A stretch of DNA of 64,000 nt from an uncultured Blautia sp. (GCA_934378195.1 CAKRPO010000001.1:121045-185044); one strand, 5' to 3'; counted from the first letter of the stretch, positions 7,609-15,250 are shown. Translations and numbers: made by a program. Notes: generated from the letters alone by a model not told the origin.

Positions 7609-9681
7609 TTAAAGTACTGATTTCATAGAATCCATGCCGATAAGCAGTGTGGATGTATTATGAAGAAGTGCAGACATAGTCGGCTGGATCACACCTGTCA
7701 CGCCAAGTGCGATCAGACTTCCATTGATGCCTACGATTCTTCTGTAATTCTTATGAATCTTTTCCATCAGACCATTGCTGATTTCTTTAAGTGTCACCAT
7801 AACACTGAGATCATCTGCTCCTATCGTGATATCTGCAATTTCACGCGCAAGTTCTGCACCATCGCTGATTGCAATACCAACGTCTGCTGCGGAAAGTGCC
7901 GGGGAATCGTTGATGCCATCACCTACCATCAGGACTTTACGTCCCTGTGCTTTTGCTTCTTCTACAAATCTGGCTTTGTCTTCCGGAAGCACTTCAGAAT
8001 AATATTTATCAACACCGACTCTTGCTGCGATTGCTTTTGCAGTACGATCACTGTCTCCTGTCATCATGACAATCTGCCTAAATCCTGCTTTGCGAAGTGA
8101 TTTGATAACTTCAGGCGCTTCCGGGCGAAGCGGGTCTTCAATACAGATCACAGCTGCCAGCTCGCCTTCGATTCCTAGATATAAATGCGAATACTCCTCT
8201 GGAAGATTCCGGAAGAGTTCTTCTTTTCCCTCCGGAATTGTACATTTCTCATCTTCAAATACAAAATGATGACTTCCAATGACTGCTTTTCTTCCATCTA
8301 CAGTCGTAGAAATACCATGCGCCACAATATATTCTACTTTCGAATGCATTTCTTCATGGGTCAGGCCACGTTTTCTGGCTGCATCCATAACTGCTTTTGC
8401 CATAGAATGTGGGAAATGTTCTTCCATGCAGGCTGCCAGTCTTAAGAGATCTTCTTTGGAATCTTCATTAAAGGAAACAACATCTACAACCGTCGGCTGC
8501 GCTTTGGTCAGTGTACCGGTCTTATCAAATACGATCGTATCTGCTTCTGCTACTGCCTCAAGGAATTTGCCACCCTTTACTGTGATATGGTGAGCATTTG
8601 CCTCACGAATCGCCGCAAGCACAGAAATCGGCATTGCAAGCTTCAGTGCACAGGAAAAATCTACCATAAGAATGGAGAGTGCCTTCGTTACATTTCTGGT
8701 AAGTGCATAGGTAAGCACCGTTCCTGCGAGTGTATACGGAACCAGTTTGTCAGCAAGATGCTCTGCCTTGCTTTCTACAGCTGATTTCAGTTTCTCAGTT
8801 TCTTCGATCATCGTTACGATCTTTTCAAACTTGGTCGAACCGGAAGTTTCTTTTACACGGATCGTAAGCTCGCCTTCTTCCATAACGGTACCGGCATAAA
8901 CATAACCTGCTTTACGTTTGGCAACTGGCATGGATTCACCAGTCAGGGAAGCTTCGTTAACCATAGCCTCACCCTCTGTAACGATACCATCAAATGGAAT
9001 TACCGTTCCCATATGTATGCGCACTCTGTCACCAGGTTTGATCGTATCTGAATTAACCTGTACTTCGGAATCATCTGTCAGCAGCCATACCTTACTTACA
9101 TTCAGAGACATGCTTCTTGCAAGATCATCTACTGACTTCTTATGCGTCCAGTCTTCCAGAATCTCACCAAATCCAAGAAGGAACATGACGGAAGATGCTG
9201 TACTGAAGTCTCCTCTCAGAATAGAAACGCCGATTGCGGTCGCATCCAGAACAGGAACTTCAATCTTACATTTTGCAAGAGTACGTACACCCTTCCAGAT
9301 ATATTTTACAGATTTCAGTGTCGTCAGAAATGTACGGATCGGAAGTGGAAGGAAAATTCTCTTTCCATAATGAATCACTACATGATTTACCATTTTCTCC
9401 CAATATTCGCCATTCATCTCTCTTCCGGAATTCTGAAGATAACTCTCCGGTGCTTCAGCCTTCTCATAGGAAAAACTCTGGACGGCTTTCAATATTTCTT
9501 CTCTGTTACCAGAATAGCAGATGACTGCATCCTGGTTTCGTTCTACTACTTTCGCAGAGGTTACACCATTAAGCTTTGTCAGAAAATATTCCAGCTGATC
9601 TGCCTGTCTGCATGTCATTCGTTTCTGACAGATATGAAGTCTGACTCTGCCTCTGATCTCATGTTCTATTTTAAATCTCAT
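7609..9681 (-). CDS. P1B-type metal ATPase with FSCALKLAMP motif
   Basis: Heavy-metal P-type ATPase of 690 aa. It has an N-terminal HMA-like domain (RGRVRLHI near residue 10), an actuator TGES at 247-250, the phosphorylated Asp386 in DKTGTLT, and the hinge motif VGDGINDSP. The membrane metal motif is FSCALKLAMP (342-351) instead of CPCALGLATP, so the usual CPC is replaced by SC. From memory this matches the P1B-6 group used in ferrosome (fez) gene clusters; I cannot confirm that here. The HP dipeptide is also altered (EHFPHSMA). It lies downstream of a DUF6110 gene and a Fur-family gene, so iron is the likely substrate (inference). Confidence 0.85.
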   Translation of the reverse strand: MRFKIEHEIRGRVRLHICQKRMTCRQADQLEYFLTKLNGVTSAKVVERNQDAVICYSGNREEILKAVQSFSYEKAEAPESYLQNSGREMNGEYWEKMVNHVVIHYGKRIFLPLPIRTFLTTLKSVKYIWKGVRTLAKCKIEVPVLDATAIGVSILRGDFSTASSVMFLLGFGEILEDWTHKKSVDDLARSMSLNVSKVWLLTDDSEVQVNSDTIKPGDRVRIHMGTVIPFDGIVTEGEAMVNEASLTGESMPVAKRKAGYVYAGTVMEEGELTIRVKETSGSTKFEKIVTMIEETEKLKSAVESKAEHLADKLVPYTLAGTVLTYALTRNVTKALSILMVDFSCALKLAMPISVLAAIREANAHHITVKGGKFLEAVAEADTIVFDKTGTLTKAQPTVVDVVSFNEDSKEDLLRLAACMEEHFPHSMAKAVMDAARKRGLTHEEMHSKVEYIVAHGISTTVDGRKAVIGSHHFVFEDEKCTIPEGKEELFRNLPEEYSHLYLGIEGELAAVICIEDPLRPEAPEVIKSLRKAGFRQIVMMTGDSDRTAKAIAARVGVDKYYSEVLPEDKARFVEEAKAQGRKVLMVGDGINDSPALSAADVGIAISDGAELAREIADITIGADDLSVMVTLKEISNGLMEKIHKNYRRIVGINGSLIALGVTGVIQPTMSALLHNTSTLLIGMDSMKSVL

Positions 9682-9706
9682 ATTGTCATCACCTTTAATT
9701 TTTTAT

Positions 9707-9740
9707 GTAATAAGAAGATTAAGGAATAATTTCCTATTAC
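9707..9740. promoter_or_regulatory. Inverted repeat upstream of the ATPase gene
   Basis: The arms GTAATAAGAA (9707-9716) and TTCCTATTAC (9731-9740) are complementary at 9 of 10 positions, with a 14-nt A/T-rich spacer. They lie about 25 nt upstream of the ATPase start and just past the DUF6110 terminator. It could be an operator or a leader hairpin. Confidence 0.4.
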
Positions 9741-9742
9741 GT

Positions 9743-9773
9743 AAAAACCACCTGCAGCTCGTCACCGCAGGTG
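9743..9773 (-). terminator. Terminator between DUF6110 and ATPase genes
   Basis: On the minus strand CACCTGC pairs with GCAGGTG (9749-9755 and 9767-9773), followed by a T5 tract (9747-9743). It lies 8 nt past the DUF6110 stop. It suggests partial termination or separate transcription of the ATPase gene. Confidence 0.75.
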
Positions 9774-9781
9774 TCTCGTTC

Positions 9782-10087
9782 TTATTCCTCTTCTGCTACA
9801 GTTTCTTCTGTTTCTTTAAAGGATTCTTCTTCAGCAGTATCTTCAAATGCTTCTTCAGATGCTGCACGGTCTTCGTTGATCTGCTGTGCCTCTGCGTAAA
9901 TATCTTCTGCATTTTCCTGAACTTTGGATACAGTTTTCATTACACAGTCCTTTGCACGAAGAACAGCTGCTGTACAGTTTGTGTAAACCTTCTTTGCATC
10001 TTTGCTGGAAAGGAGTTTGATTCCTGCTGTTCCGAACAACACTCCTGCTGCAAATACTCCGCTGTGTTTCTTATCAAGTTTGATCAT
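9782..10087 (-). CDS. Small DUF6110-like membrane protein, acidic tail
   Basis: Protein of 101 aa with a glycine-rich hydrophobic N-terminal segment (AAGVLFGTAGIKLLSS, about residues 13-28) and the motif SKDAKKVY right after it. A predicted helical stretch follows, then a very Glu-rich C-terminal third (about residues 70-101). It resembles DUF6110 proteins, which often sit beside P-type ATPases. A GxxxGxxG helix plus an acidic tail fits a membrane-shaping or metal-binding accessory. That role is inference. The start has a strong AGGAGG site. Confidence 0.75.
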   Translation of the reverse strand: MIKLDKKHSGVFAAGVLFGTAGIKLLSSKDAKKVYTNCTAAVLRAKDCVMKTVSKVQENAEDIYAEAQQINEDRAASEEAFEDTAEEESFKETEETVAEEE

Positions 10088-10219
10088 AGTAATATCCTCC
10101 TGTATGTTATTTATTATTTATTTTCCAATGTTTTTCTTTGACATTACACATATTATAAAATCCCCCAAACAAAAGTCCAGACTAACTTGCATACTTGATA
10201 AATTTTCTCATTATTGTCT

Positions 10220-10250
10220 AAAATCAAAGGATTTCTCACCTTTGATTTTT
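10220..10250 (-). terminator. Bidirectional terminator after the Fur-family gene
   Basis: AAAATCAAAGG (10220-10230) pairs with CCTTTGATTTTT (10239-10250) around an 8-nt loop, giving T-runs on both strands. It lies 9 nt past the regulator stop. A -10-like TATAAT on the minus strand (10157-10152) between this and DUF6110 may start the DUF6110 transcript. Confidence 0.7.
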
Positions 10251-10259
10251 GTATATATT

Positions 10260-10742
10260 CTACTTACTGTTTTCTACCGATACGCAACGCACTCTTCTTG
10301 AATGAAGATATCCGCAGGATTCCATTCCCTTCTCAATAATCTTGCAAAGTTTCTCATTATCCAGTCTGATGCTTGTCTGGTCATCCAGCTGTACACAACA
10401 GACCGGTACCTGCATCCGATCATCACAGATTCTGTAGGCACTCTTTCTTTTTAATGCACCAATTTCTTCCAGAAGATTGATCATTCTGTAGATGGTCGCC
10501 ATCCCAATATTGGAGTCTTTTTTTGATGCCAAAAAATAGATTTCCTTACAACAGGTACACTCTTCCTGCAAGATAATATCCAATATGATTTTTCTCTGTT
10601 TGGTGATTCTGCATCCTTCCCTGCGAAGTCTGTCTACAATCGCACTCCGCTGCATGCTGCTTCTCTGATACTGTTGATTACGGAAGGATTCCTGAGCAGG
10701 ATCTGATGTCTGGTCATATATTTCCTCTCGTAGTACTTCCAT
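10260..10742 (-). CDS. Fur-family regulator with atypical sensor domain
   Basis: Fur-like repressor of 160 aa. An N-terminal extension of about 30 residues precedes the winged helix (CRITKQRKIILDII, then the recognition region GMATIYRMINLLEEIGAL). The C-terminal half lacks the His-rich metal-site motif of canonical Fur (HHHDH type). In its place is a Cys/Asp-containing stretch (VPVCCVQLDDQTSIRLDNEK). It may therefore sense something else or bind metal through cysteines. It sits upstream of the DUF6110 and ATPase genes on the same strand and probably controls them (inference). The start has an AGGAGG site. Confidence 0.82.
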   Translation of the reverse strand: MEVLREEIYDQTSDPAQESFRNQQYQRSSMQRSAIVDRLRREGCRITKQRKIILDIILQEECTCCKEIYFLASKKDSNIGMATIYRMINLLEEIGALKRKSAYRICDDRMQVPVCCVQLDDQTSIRLDNEKLCKIIEKGMESCGYLHSRRVRCVSVENSK

Positions 10743-10821
10743 TTTCGTTCCTCCTGATCCGTCCAGTTTGTTTCATGTTTGTATTCGTTTATAGTAACCA
10801 ATGTTCGCTTCAACTATCACA

Positions 10822-10850
10822 AGTTTATATCTTCTAACTAGCGCTGTCAA
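10822..10850 (-). promoter_or_regulatory. Probable promoter of the Fur-family gene
   Basis: Minus strand -35 TTGACA (10850-10845). The -10 is either TATAAA at 15 bp (10829-10824) or TAAACT at 17 bp. The leader is about 80 nt. The -35 region closely resembles that of the flavodoxin promoter at 7554-7559. Confidence 0.5.
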
Positions 10851-10998
10851 GATTTTTTCACATTTTTATAAAATGTAAATAAAAAAGGAGTTCTTCCCTT
10901 GACAATCCTATGTATTGTTTCATATAATGAAAGACAGTCAAAACAAAAGCATCGTCTGTTCACCAGTAATTTCGGAATACATTTTCCGCACCTGATCA

Positions 10999-11344
10999 GG
11001 GCTTGTACTGGTTTCGACGGGGGCTTTGAAGTTGGGGCAGCCATCCGCAGACTCCTGGACTGCGTATCAACCGGGAAACTAAATATAAACGCAGACGAAC
11101 AGTACGCGTTAGCAGCCTAAGTGCTGCTCATCAGCCCTAATGCACTCACACATTAGGAATCTGGTGTCGACTATGTGAGAAACCTTGCCGGGTAAGCTTT
11201 GCCCCGGTAGATGTATCATGAAGCTACTAAAGCAGCAAGCTTGTCGGTGAGCGTGCTGCCGAGGGAATGTCAAAGCAGCGACTGTGATGGGAGATACCGC
11301 AAGGGATAGGCTTTCGGACGCGGGTTCGATTCCCGCCAGGTCCA
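10999..11344 (+). ncRNA. ssrA: Transfer-messenger RNA (tmRNA)
   Basis: Trans-translation RNA that rescues stalled ribosomes. The 5' acceptor strand GGGCTTG (10999-11005) pairs with CAGGTCC (11337-11343), and a T-arm GCGGGTTCGATTCCCGC precedes it. The tmRNA signature GGTTTCGACGGGGG is present near the 5' end. The tag reading frame ends in NADEQYALAA and a TAA stop (about 11092-11120), the expected ALAA-type degradation tag. The CCA end is not encoded. The 3' end is followed by a terminator. Confidence 0.96.
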
Positions 11345-11365
11345 TTTTGGAGCATCATAAAAAGA

Positions 11366-11417
11366 AAAAGCTGAAGATTATCCGTACTTTTCGGATAATC
11401 CTCAGCTTTTCTTTTTT
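11366..11417 (+). terminator. tmRNA terminator (bidirectional)
   Basis: A 19-bp stem with one mismatch (11366-11384 with 11392-11410), 7-nt loop, and T-rich tail to 11417. An A-rich left flank means it can also end putP on the minus strand. Confidence 0.9.
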
Positions 11418-11443
11418 CATATTACATTTTCGATACTTATTAT

Positions 11444-12985
11444 TTATTCTGCCATTTTCTTCTGAACCAGTTCAAATTCATCCGTAATCTCTTTGGATGG
11501 AGCCTTGGTTGCAAGGCTTACCAGGATAATCATAACGCAGGATACCAGAAATGCCGGAAGTAGTTCATAGAAATTCAGGAAAGACACATTTGGACGAACA
11601 AGATATTTCCATACGAATACCATAACGCCACCAGAAATCATTCCTGCAAGTGCTCCCTGCCAGTTCGTGCGTTTCCAGAACAGTGCAAATAGTACAACCG
11701 GGCCAAATACAGCGCCAAATCCAGCCCATGCAAAAGAAACAATATTAAATACAGAACTATCCGGATTACGCGCAATAACAGCGGCTACGACTGCGATCAA
11801 AAGCAATGTAACACGGTCTGCAACCATACTCTCTTTCTTATCGGCCTTTTTCTTCAGGATACTTCCCAAAAGGTCAGAAGATACTGCAGAAGAAGCAGCC
11901 AGAAGCTGTGAATCTGCGGTAGACATGGTAGATGCAAGAATTCCCGCAAGAATCGTACCTCCAAGCAGTGCCGGAAGCACACCATATGTACTCAAAAGAT
12001 CTGCAATCTTGACAATAATCGTCTCTGAATTGGATCCCTGAAGCATTTCAAGTTTTCCTGCCTCTGTCATTCCAAGACCGATTACACCAATCAGTACTGC
12101 TACTGCCAGTGAGATCACCACCCATGTAGTAGCTACTCTTCTTGATAAAGAAAGTTTTTTCTCATCTTCAATTGCCATAAATCGAAGAAGAATATGCGGC
12201 ATACCAAAATATCCAAGTCCCCAGGCAAGCATGGATACAATGTTAATAAACGGATATGCAGCTTCTGTTCCGCTTACCGGATCATAAGTAGTCATCATGG
12301 TAAGATAACCCGGCAGTGATCTTGCATGATCAATAACTGCGGAAGGACCACCTGCTACTGATACTCCGAAACAAAATACAATAATCAGCGCAATAGACAT
12401 AATAATGCTCTGAATAAAGTCTGTAGTAGATGCTGCAAGAAATCCTCCAAGAGTGGTATATCCGACAATAACAAGTGCACTGATGATCATTGCTGTAAGA
12501 TATTTTACTCCAAAGAGACTGGAGAAAAGCTTGCCACAGGCAGCAAATCCGGAAGCTGTATATGGAATAAAGAAAATAACGATAAAGATTGCTCCGATTG
12601 ACTGCAGCAGATGTTTATTGTCCCTGAATCGATTACTAAAAAACGATGGCAAGGTAATTGAGTTACCTGCTACATGTGTATACAGTCGAATTCTTTTTGC
12701 AACGATCTTCCAGTTAAGATAAGTTCCAATTGCCAGTCCAATTGCAGTCCATCCGGCATCAGCAATTCCAGACAGATAGGCCAGCCCCGGAAGTCCCATC
12801 AAAAGCCAGCTGCTCATATCCGAAGCTTCTGCGCTCATTGCCGTAACCAGTGGTCCAAGTTTTCGTCCACCCAGATAAAAATCAGATGTGTCGTTATTTT
12901 TCTTGGAACAGAGGTAGCCGACATAGATCATTGCACCCAGATAGACGATGATTGCTATCATAATGCAGATATGTGATGTTGTCAT
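11444..12985 (-). CDS. putP: Sodium/proline symporter
   Basis: Solute:sodium symporter of 513 aa with 12-13 hydrophobic segments. It matches PutP in length and in typical stretches such as GGRKLGPLVTAMSAEASDMS (near residue 40) and GILASTMSTADSQLLAASSA, which supplies Na+-site serines and threonines. It imports proline with sodium. The start ATG has a GGGAGAGG ribosome site. It is convergent with tmRNA, and the two share the terminator hairpin. Confidence 0.92.
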   Translation of the reverse strand: MTTSHICIMIAIIVYLGAMIYVGYLCSKKNNDTSDFYLGGRKLGPLVTAMSAEASDMSSWLLMGLPGLAYLSGIADAGWTAIGLAIGTYLNWKIVAKRIRLYTHVAGNSITLPSFFSNRFRDNKHLLQSIGAIFIVIFFIPYTASGFAACGKLFSSLFGVKYLTAMIISALVIVGYTTLGGFLAASTTDFIQSIIMSIALIIVFCFGVSVAGGPSAVIDHARSLPGYLTMMTTYDPVSGTEAAYPFINIVSMLAWGLGYFGMPHILLRFMAIEDEKKLSLSRRVATTWVVISLAVAVLIGVIGLGMTEAGKLEMLQGSNSETIIVKIADLLSTYGVLPALLGGTILAGILASTMSTADSQLLAASSAVSSDLLGSILKKKADKKESMVADRVTLLLIAVVAAVIARNPDSSVFNIVSFAWAGFGAVFGPVVLFALFWKRTNWQGALAGMISGGVMVFVWKYLVRPNVSFLNFYELLPAFLVSCVMIILVSLATKAPSKEITDEFELVQKKMAE

Positions 12986-13297
12986 AAATTCCTCTCCCTT
13001 CTGAAATAAAATGCATATTTATTCATCATCTGATATGCATATACCTACAATATTATTCGAAAACAGCGGAAAAGTAAAGAAATTTCTTGGCAAAAAATGA
13101 CACTGTTTTTACAAAAAATCAAAACTCACAAAAAACGCCGGAAATACCGTAAAAATAATATAAAATCCTCCAAACGTCTTCCTATATTTGTCGAAAAATC
13201 TAAGAAATTGTCTGACGAATCATGTTGACGATATACAATCCCTAATTATAGAATAATGACGAAACCTATAGTTATTGCACAAACGGAGGATTAAACA
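12986..13297. other. Divergent intergenic region, putP / small ORF
   Basis: A/T-rich, 312 nt. It holds the promoter described at 13225-13252. I see no RNA motif or ORF here. The putP promoter must lie in the left half but no good hexamer pair stands out. Confidence 0.5.
13225..13252 (+). promoter_or_regulatory. Promoter of the small ORF at 13298
   Basis: -35 TTGACG (13225-13230), 16-bp spacer, -10 TATAGA (13247-13252). The predicted start lies about 40 nt before the TTG start codon. The transcript may run on into the aptamer and structured RNA downstream, since no terminator lies between. Confidence 0.55.
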
Positions 13298-13618
13298 TTG
13301 GAAAACAAAAACGAAGTTGTAATTGCAAACTACATCGAAAAAATGATGGGAGAAAGGAGACAAAGAATATTTAATTCAGATAAGTATATTCAGCAGGATA
13401 ACGGGGATCTTGATTATCTGGAAGAACGCTACAGCAGCCTGAAAATTCCTTATGTAATGCGAAGAGTCGTTGATGACTATATTGCGTGTCTGGAATCAAG
13501 AGATGAACGATATGCAGACATGTCTTATGTAGCAGGCATGGGGGACGCCATATCCTTACTTATTAAAATGGGAATGTTAAATAATCAGGAGCAGCAACTT
13601 AGTATGAATGCTGAATAA
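13298..13618 (+). CDS. Small uncharacterised protein
   Basis: Predicted 106-aa soluble, mostly helical, charged protein that I do not recognise. Its C-terminal part (SYVAGMGDAISLLIKMGML) looks like small helical proteins common in Lachnospiraceae. The start is TTG at 13298, supported by GGAGGA 7 nt upstream; no ATG fits. It lies 72 nt upstream of a c-di-GMP-type aptamer with no terminator between, so it may be co-transcribed with the RNA element. No function is proposed. Confidence 0.7.
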   Translation: MENKNEVVIANYIEKMMGERRQRIFNSDKYIQQDNGDLDYLEERYSSLKIPYVMRRVVDDYIACLESRDERYADMSYVAGMGDAISLLIKMGMLNNQEQQLSMNAE

Positions 13619-13689
13619 AAATGCTGAGAATTCATATATACAATAGTACATATTATCCTTTCTGCAATAAAAGACTATATTTATTTTAA

Positions 13690-13763
13690 AAAAGGCATAG
13701 CCGGGGAAATCCGGTGGCGCAAAACTATAGGGTCTAAGCGAATGTATGACAGCCAGTTGCAAG
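13690..13763 (+). promoter_or_regulatory. Cyclic di-GMP-I (GEMM) riboswitch aptamer
   Basis: The conserved blocks occur in the correct order: AAAGGC start, a hairpin CCGG-G-GAAA-T-CCGG (13701-13714) with the GNRA loop that docks in this class, GGCGCAAAAC (13716-13725), AGGGTCTAAG (13729-13738) and GACAGCCAGTTGC (13748-13760). These match the GEMM-I consensus I know (GGCAAA, GACGCAAAGC, GGGYCTAA, GCAGCCRGGTTGC). It deviates at GGCAT for GGCAA and has a weak P1. Whether it prefers c-di-GMP or cGAMP cannot be settled here. No coding gene follows it on this strand. Confidence 0.75.
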
Positions 13764-13781
13764 AGAGATATTTATAACTCT

Positions 13782-14023
13782 TTTATCTCAGTCGAGAAGA
13801 CTCCCACCTCTTTCAGGTGGTAAGTAATAGCAAATTTGTCTCAGTGGGAGTCCAATCTCCGACTGAGATAAACGCTCCGCGAGGATGCGCAGTGATTCTG
13901 AAAAGAATATGTCAGCTTATGCTGACCAGAATCACGAGCCAAGTCTCACGGATGTTCGACTTGAACTTACAAAACAAAAAGTTGACGACCATCCGTGGTT
14001 TCAGGATGAATCGTCAACTTTTT
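13782..14023 (+). ncRNA. Stand-alone structured RNA, raiA-motif-like candidate
   Basis: A chain of strong helices with no ORF. The closing helix has 13 bp (13782-13794 with 13860-13872). Inside it are GACTCCCA/TGGGAGTC (13799-13806/13845-13852) and the overlapping hairpin CCACCT/AGGTGG (13804-13820). Then comes a long arm GTGATTCTG/CAGAATCAC (13892-13900/13927-13935) capped by GTCAGC/GCTGAC, a short helix CAAGTC/GACTTG (13940-13963), and a terminator. Size and architecture suggest a trans-acting RNA. It recalls the raiA motif, but I cannot confirm the class from memory. It starts about 20 nt after the c-di-GMP aptamer. Confidence 0.7.
13976..14023 (+). terminator. Strong bidirectional terminator
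   Basis: A 13-bp perfect stem (13976-13988 with 14011-14023) with an inner CATCC/GGATG helix, A5 on the left and T5 on the right. It ends the structured RNA on the plus strand and lrgB on the minus strand. Confidence 0.9.
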
Positions 14024-14043
14024 ATTTCAGGAATACTTTTCTA

Positions 14044-14736
14044 TTACCACAAATAAGAAAAGATTGAAGCACCAATTACCGTGCAGAGGCCACACACAAC
14101 GATTGCCAGACTGCTCATTGCACCCTCTACTTCTCCAAGCTCCATCGCTCTTGCCGTACCTACCGCATGTGATGCTGTGCCGATTGCAAGTCCTCTGGAG
14201 ATTGGGCTCTTAATGTGGAAAAGTTTACATACAAATTCTGCAGACATGTTTCCAAGGACACCTGTAATGATGATCACTGCAACAGAGATCGTCACATATC
14301 CTCCAAGTTCCTCAGAAACACCCATACCAATTGCAGTTGTAATGGATTTCGGAAGCATGGTTACATATTCTTTGTGACTCAGGCCGAATACAACTGACAT
14401 TGCAAGTACAGTTCCAAGACTTGCAATCACTCCTGCGATCACTCCTCCAAGAATTGCACCGATGTTCTTTTTCAGCAGATCAAGCTGCAGATACAGAGGA
14501 ATTGCCAAACTGACTGTCGCAGGTGTCAGAAGATAGCTTAAATATTTTGCACTCATATTAAAACTGTCATAATCCACATGAAAGACCACCAGGAATACGA
14601 TCACAAGCGCAATCGAGATCAGCAGTGGATTTAAAATCGCCAGCTTCCATTTACGCTGTGCTGCCAAACCGACTTCATAGGACAACAGACTGATCACAAT
14701 ACCTACTGTTGCTGAACTTAAGATCAGATTATCCAT
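14044..14736 (-). CDS. lrgB: LrgB/CidB-family membrane protein
   Basis: Integral membrane protein of 230 aa with 7-8 hydrophobic segments and LrgB-family stretches such as MLPKSITTAIGMGVSEELGG and RGLAIGTASHAVGTARAMEL. The family partners with LrgA in an antiholin-like or small-organic-acid (pyruvate/glycolate-type) transport system. The stop codon of lrgA lies 1 nt before its start, so the two are co-translated. Confidence 0.92.
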   Translation of the reverse strand: MDNLILSSATVGIVISLLSYEVGLAAQRKWKLAILNPLLISIALVIVFLVVFHVDYDSFNMSAKYLSYLLTPATVSLAIPLYLQLDLLKKNIGAILGGVIAGVIASLGTVLAMSVVFGLSHKEYVTMLPKSITTAIGMGVSEELGGYVTISVAVIIITGVLGNMSAEFVCKLFHIKSPISRGLAIGTASHAVGTARAMELGEVEGAMSSLAIVVCGLCTVIGASIFSYLW

Positions 14737-14737
14737 A

Positions 14738-15100
14738 TTACTTCTTCTCTCCTTTCCCCATTCTTGAGATTAAGAAGTCTGTCACTTTACCTGTCACAAT
14801 CATAACTACAAATGTAGATACAACAGTGATCACAAGAAGTGGCACCAGGAAAGACTGCAGCTGACTCCAGGATGTGATCAGACCCACTCCTGCCGGAATA
14901 AACATAAGCGGCATAATCTCAATCAAAAATTCTCCTGTTTCTTTTACATGCTCCACCTTGATCACTTTCAAAAGAAGAAGCAAAAACATCAGAATCAGTC
15001 CATAAATACTGCCCGGTATCGGAAGCGGGATAAAATACTTCATAATCTCCCCCGCACAGGTCACAGCAAGGATGATTCCAAACTGTCTCAGATACTTCAC
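14738..15100 (-). CDS. lrgA: LrgA/CidA-family membrane protein
   Basis: Four-TM protein of 120 aa. I chose a GTG start at 15100. It has a GGGAGG site 8 nt upstream and gives the canonical N-terminus MKYLRQFGIILAV with the family motif IPLPIPGSIYGLILMF. Longer ATG starts upstream lack ribosome sites and lie near or before the promoter. It forms an operon with lrgB. Confidence 0.9.
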   Translation of the reverse strand: MKYLRQFGIILAVTCAGEIMKYFIPLPIPGSIYGLILMFLLLLLKVIKVEHVKETGEFLIEIMPLMFIPAGVGLITSWSQLQSFLVPLLVITVVSTFVVMIVTGKVTDFLISRMGKGEKK

Positions 15101-15176
15101 TCTATTCGCCTCCCGAATTAAAATCTGGTTATTGCCCATATCGACTTGAATATTTACGAACAACAAATCGAAGTCT

Positions 15177-15206
15177 ATTATAGCACACCCTCTTTTATCG
15201 TAACAA
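15177..15206 (-). promoter_or_regulatory. lrgAB promoter (extended -10)
   Basis: Minus strand: -10 TATAAT (15182-15177) preceded by TGc, an extended -10. The -35 is TTGTTA (15206-15201), with an 18-bp spacer. It leaves a leader of about 70 nt before the GTG start. Confidence 0.65.
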
Positions 15207-15220
15207 GTCAAATAAAGTAC

Positions 15221-15250
15221 AAAAAAATGCCATAAAAATGGCATTTTTTT
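15221..15250 (-). terminator. Terminator after ppk
   Basis: ATGCCA (15227-15232) pairs with TGGCAT (15239-15244), flanked by A7 and T6, so it works both ways. It lies 111 nt past the ppk stop and just upstream of the lrgAB promoter. Confidence 0.8.

Noticed and set aside
10999-11344. tRNA gene from the GGTTCGATTCCC T-arm
   Set aside because: The T-arm belongs to the tmRNA, whose acceptor pairs with a strand 330 nt upstream.
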